From NCBI RefSeq assembly GCF_022761115.1, contig NZ_JAKWJS010000003.1, positions 186,001-250,000 on the forward strand: DNA of 64,000 bases, written 5' to 3'. Below the pieces are notes generated by a model. That model searched no databases and had not been told where the DNA came from. It was given only the letters and a program-made list of their open reading frames with translations. Origin of the DNA: Dyella sp. RRB7. Lineage in GTDB: Bacteria > Pseudomonadota > Gammaproteobacteria > Xanthomonadales > Rhodanobacteraceae. This document shows positions 63,201-64,000 of the stretch, one piece after another (the stretch's first letter is position 1; each line of letters starts with the position of its first letter). A program made the position numbers and the translations under genes.

Positions 63201-64000
63201 GAGCTGGGCGGTATTGAGCCGCTGCCATTGAACGCGAAGGGTGCCGGAAACCGATGCGAAGGCGCGCAGCAGCGCCGATCGCGCAGCCAGCTGGCGGGTG
63301 CGGTAGAAGCCGTACCAGATCGCGAAATTCCTCTGCTGATCCATCGGTAACGTAGTGACATCGACGGCCACATACCGGGTCGGGTCATGGAGAGCCGCGA
63401 TGTCATGGGCGGGTCCGGTGAACCGGTAGAAGAACGCATGCGCCTGCGTGCCATCGGCATTCGCATACGGGAATGGCATATAACCGTTCACACCGGGGTC
63501 GCAGCTCACGGACGGCGCGTTGCCGGTTCCGGCAGGAAGAATGACGTCGGGTTTGGGGAAGTTTCCGCCAGACCAGGTGATCTGATAGTTGATGGCCAGG
63601 TTGCGGGCGGCGCGGCTTCCCCCTGTATTGGCACCGATGCCGTCTTCCCAGGCGGCGGTGATGCTGCCCTCGTCCATCGCGGTGCCATCGAGCTTGCTGG
63701 GCGCCACGTAGGTTTGAGTCTCGTCGTAATAAAGCGTATTGACCGCCGGCGAGAAGTTCCACGCATGGACAAGGTTGCTGCCATCGGCACTGAACCAGCC
63801 ACAGATCCGGCGACCGCTGGCCGGATCTGTGATCATCCCCGCATAGGCGCCGTAGATAGCCTCGCCCTCGCCAAGGAAACCCGGCACGAAACCCTGCGCC
63901 ATGCTGCCGGAATCGTCATAGGTAAGCACCAGGTTGGGCGCCACCGCCGGCGTCAGCTCCGGTGGCGTCGCCGAAAGATCGACCGTGTCCGCGCGCAAAG
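60231..64000 (-). CDS. pilY1: PilY1-type pilus tip/assembly protein, 5' end beyond the window
   Basis: Partial: 1255 residues and the stop are visible, but the signal peptide lies past the right edge. The N-terminal part shows LVLTYDDSGSMAQGF, a von Willebrand A MIDAS (DxSxS), so a metal-dependent adhesion domain is likely. The C-terminal half is the PilY1 beta-propeller, with DYENDQVDDVAFAGDLLGNLWRFDL, where acidic residues fit the calcium-binding loop controlling pilus extension and retraction. PilY1 sits at the pilus tip and primes assembly with minor pilins. A tttggacgtccaaa palindrome lies inside the coding region (61297-61310). Confidence 0.9.
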   Translation of the reverse strand, partial: LRADTVDLSATPPELTPAVAPNLVLTYDDSGSMAQGFVPGFLGEGEAIYGAYAGMITDPASGRRICGWFSADGSNLVHAWNFSPAVNTLYYDETQTYVAPSKLDGTAMDEGSITAAWEDGIGANTGGSRAARNLAINYQITWSGGNFPKPDVILPAGTGNAPSVSCDPGVNGYMPFPYANADGTQAHAFFYRFTGPAHDIAALHDPTRYVAVDVTTLPMDQQRNFAIWYGFYRTRQLAARSALLRAFASVSGTLRVQWQRLNTAQLTTSALIKPLSDNAQRQAFAHFIYTSNATGGHGAPTRSAIVRVAHYFGPSNNRLAENNPYYDTASGKELSCRRNYSLLVTDGGWKDDPGFTDAWKDIKDAQGTPIWVGANPDQTTTVLPDGRRYVPSSQAATIFGGGPSQNQRSGFADVAFHYWATDLRPDLADNVVPYLPDRTTGVTGTSITAAIGSDPKTLPDEVYFNPANDPATWQHLVQYVVAFGLDGQLTFPDDLPALRKGAKTWSDWASAPNDETIATPAKLDDTWHAAINSRGELFNASHPQQLADRLRRIIHGVVARNGAVTAGTLNASVLGADAVTFLTGFSSDDWSGSVQAHQVDAGGRIGTVQWLAEQRLDARTGDHEDRVILTSTATGPGHGTAFKGTTVVNAINAVDPGFGSASGDEDGLDRLAWIRGIRSKEGTVFRPRSSVLGAVINAQAAYVVYPASGYRDNFPSRRSTPTTPAPEMAVDRDGKLLHSYEQFVADHLKRAPTLYVGANDGMLHAFDATTSGTRVAAVDVAPDPGTERWAYVPYSVYGGLRGMSALARFQYAPTVDGTPVTRDVFFGSGGKVGWHTILVAGLRLGGRGVYALDITEASASEGASSGKVMGPADKVLWEFNHMTPSAVGDPARLGYTFGRPNIGRLAHGKWAVLVPSGYFPADSTDPAASHPSSSLFVLDAQTGALIRELRTPETVAGVGPVKSHGLTTPVLGDYENDQVDDVAFAGDLLGNLWRFDLRDENPQNWRVDLLFRPVIAGDRPITVMPRLFPDPATGHFMVVFGTGKYLGSSDNLIDASTRTQAVYGIRDPGVAGARTVIEGSSRLVQQTLAEQAQIRGLTTHAVPPSDSAGRPIDGWYFLLYVADGDGRQTNRGERVVVDATALFDSNRAIITTLMPQQADPCNPKTQGAVMVVDAATGGAAQGVNLGTVVDWKGAYSQAGARITDAPTGGSLPAAVRAGGGEIYFPGVSLASDGRTFSIGDALWRRRSWRVLNSDQ
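61297..61310. repeat. tttggacgtccaaa palindrome inside pilY1
   Basis: The 14-base core is identical to that upstream of recC at 50479-50492. Here it is coding sequence, on the minus strand of pilY1, so it may be chance or a genome-wide short palindrome class. Confidence 0.35.

Overview
The window is about 64 kb of high-G+C, densely coding chromosomal DNA. Gene content and order point to a gammaproteobacterium of the Xanthomonadales, most likely Rhodanobacteraceae (a Dyella, Luteibacter or Rhodanobacter relative). The signs are a methionine synthase split into two ORFs behind an ArsR-methyltransferase fusion, a giant (about 1644-residue) NAD-glutamate dehydrogenase, a fused alpha/beta 2-oxoacid dehydrogenase E1, a recC-recB-recD run, a PilY1/type IV pilin pair and palindromic intergenic repeats built on cgtcattcc/ggaatgacg. 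The family placement is an inference from gene content, not a measured phylogeny.

Layout. 1-4.4 kb: a membrane diguanylate cyclase, a VOC protein and a secreted CocE/NonD hydrolase. 4.4-15.3 kb: exported enzymes and small exported proteins, mostly on the minus strand (M16 metallopeptidase, DUF3761-like protein, RcnB-like protein, lipoprotein esterase, beta-lactamase-fold serine hydrolase), then a PAP2 phosphatase (+) and the fused E1 (-). 15.4-18.9 kb: an overlapping GNAT/nucleotidyltransferase pair, glutaryl-CoA dehydrogenase, and a divergent EamA transporter. 19.2-28.4 kb: a complete four-gene RND efflux operon (adaptor, two MdtB/MdtC-type pumps, outer-membrane channel), with overlapping start/stop codons at two of its three junctions. 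28.4-31.6 kb: aldo/keto reductase, a low-G+C orphan gene, 5'-nucleotidase, NAD kinase. 31.7-36.65 kb: NAD-glutamate dehydrogenase. 36.65-37.5 kb: a long gene-free stretch holding a promoter and operator-like palindrome. 37.5-42.0 kb: a second RND pump (AcrAB/MexAB type) without its own outer-membrane channel, closed by a strong terminator. 42.1-48.2 kb: acyl-CoA dehydrogenase, then the ArsR-methyltransferase and split metH. 48.2-50.3 kb: LpxB N-domain-like membrane protein, tRNA-Val(CAC), two unassigned proteins. 50.7-59.8 kb: recC-recB-recD with overlapping ends. 59.8-64 kb: a minor pilin and PilY1, the latter running off the right edge.

The genes form local units rather than one pathway: efflux (two RND systems), the methionine cycle (regulator plus both halves of MetH), double-strand break repair (RecBCD), acyl-CoA and amino-acid catabolism (gcdH, acyl-CoA dehydrogenase, E1, NAD-GDH) and surface pili (PilY1, pilin). 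I see no insertion sequence, prophage, CRISPR array or recognisable defence island.

I did not find a clearly new multi-gene system. The best leads are regulatory and small-scale: a 28-bp imperfect palindrome over the ribosome-binding site of the ArsR-methyltransferase, a near-palindromic operator at the orphan RND promoter, two palindromes that each recur in distant places, repeated inverted elements upstream of a DUF3761 gene, and one low-G+C orphan gene.
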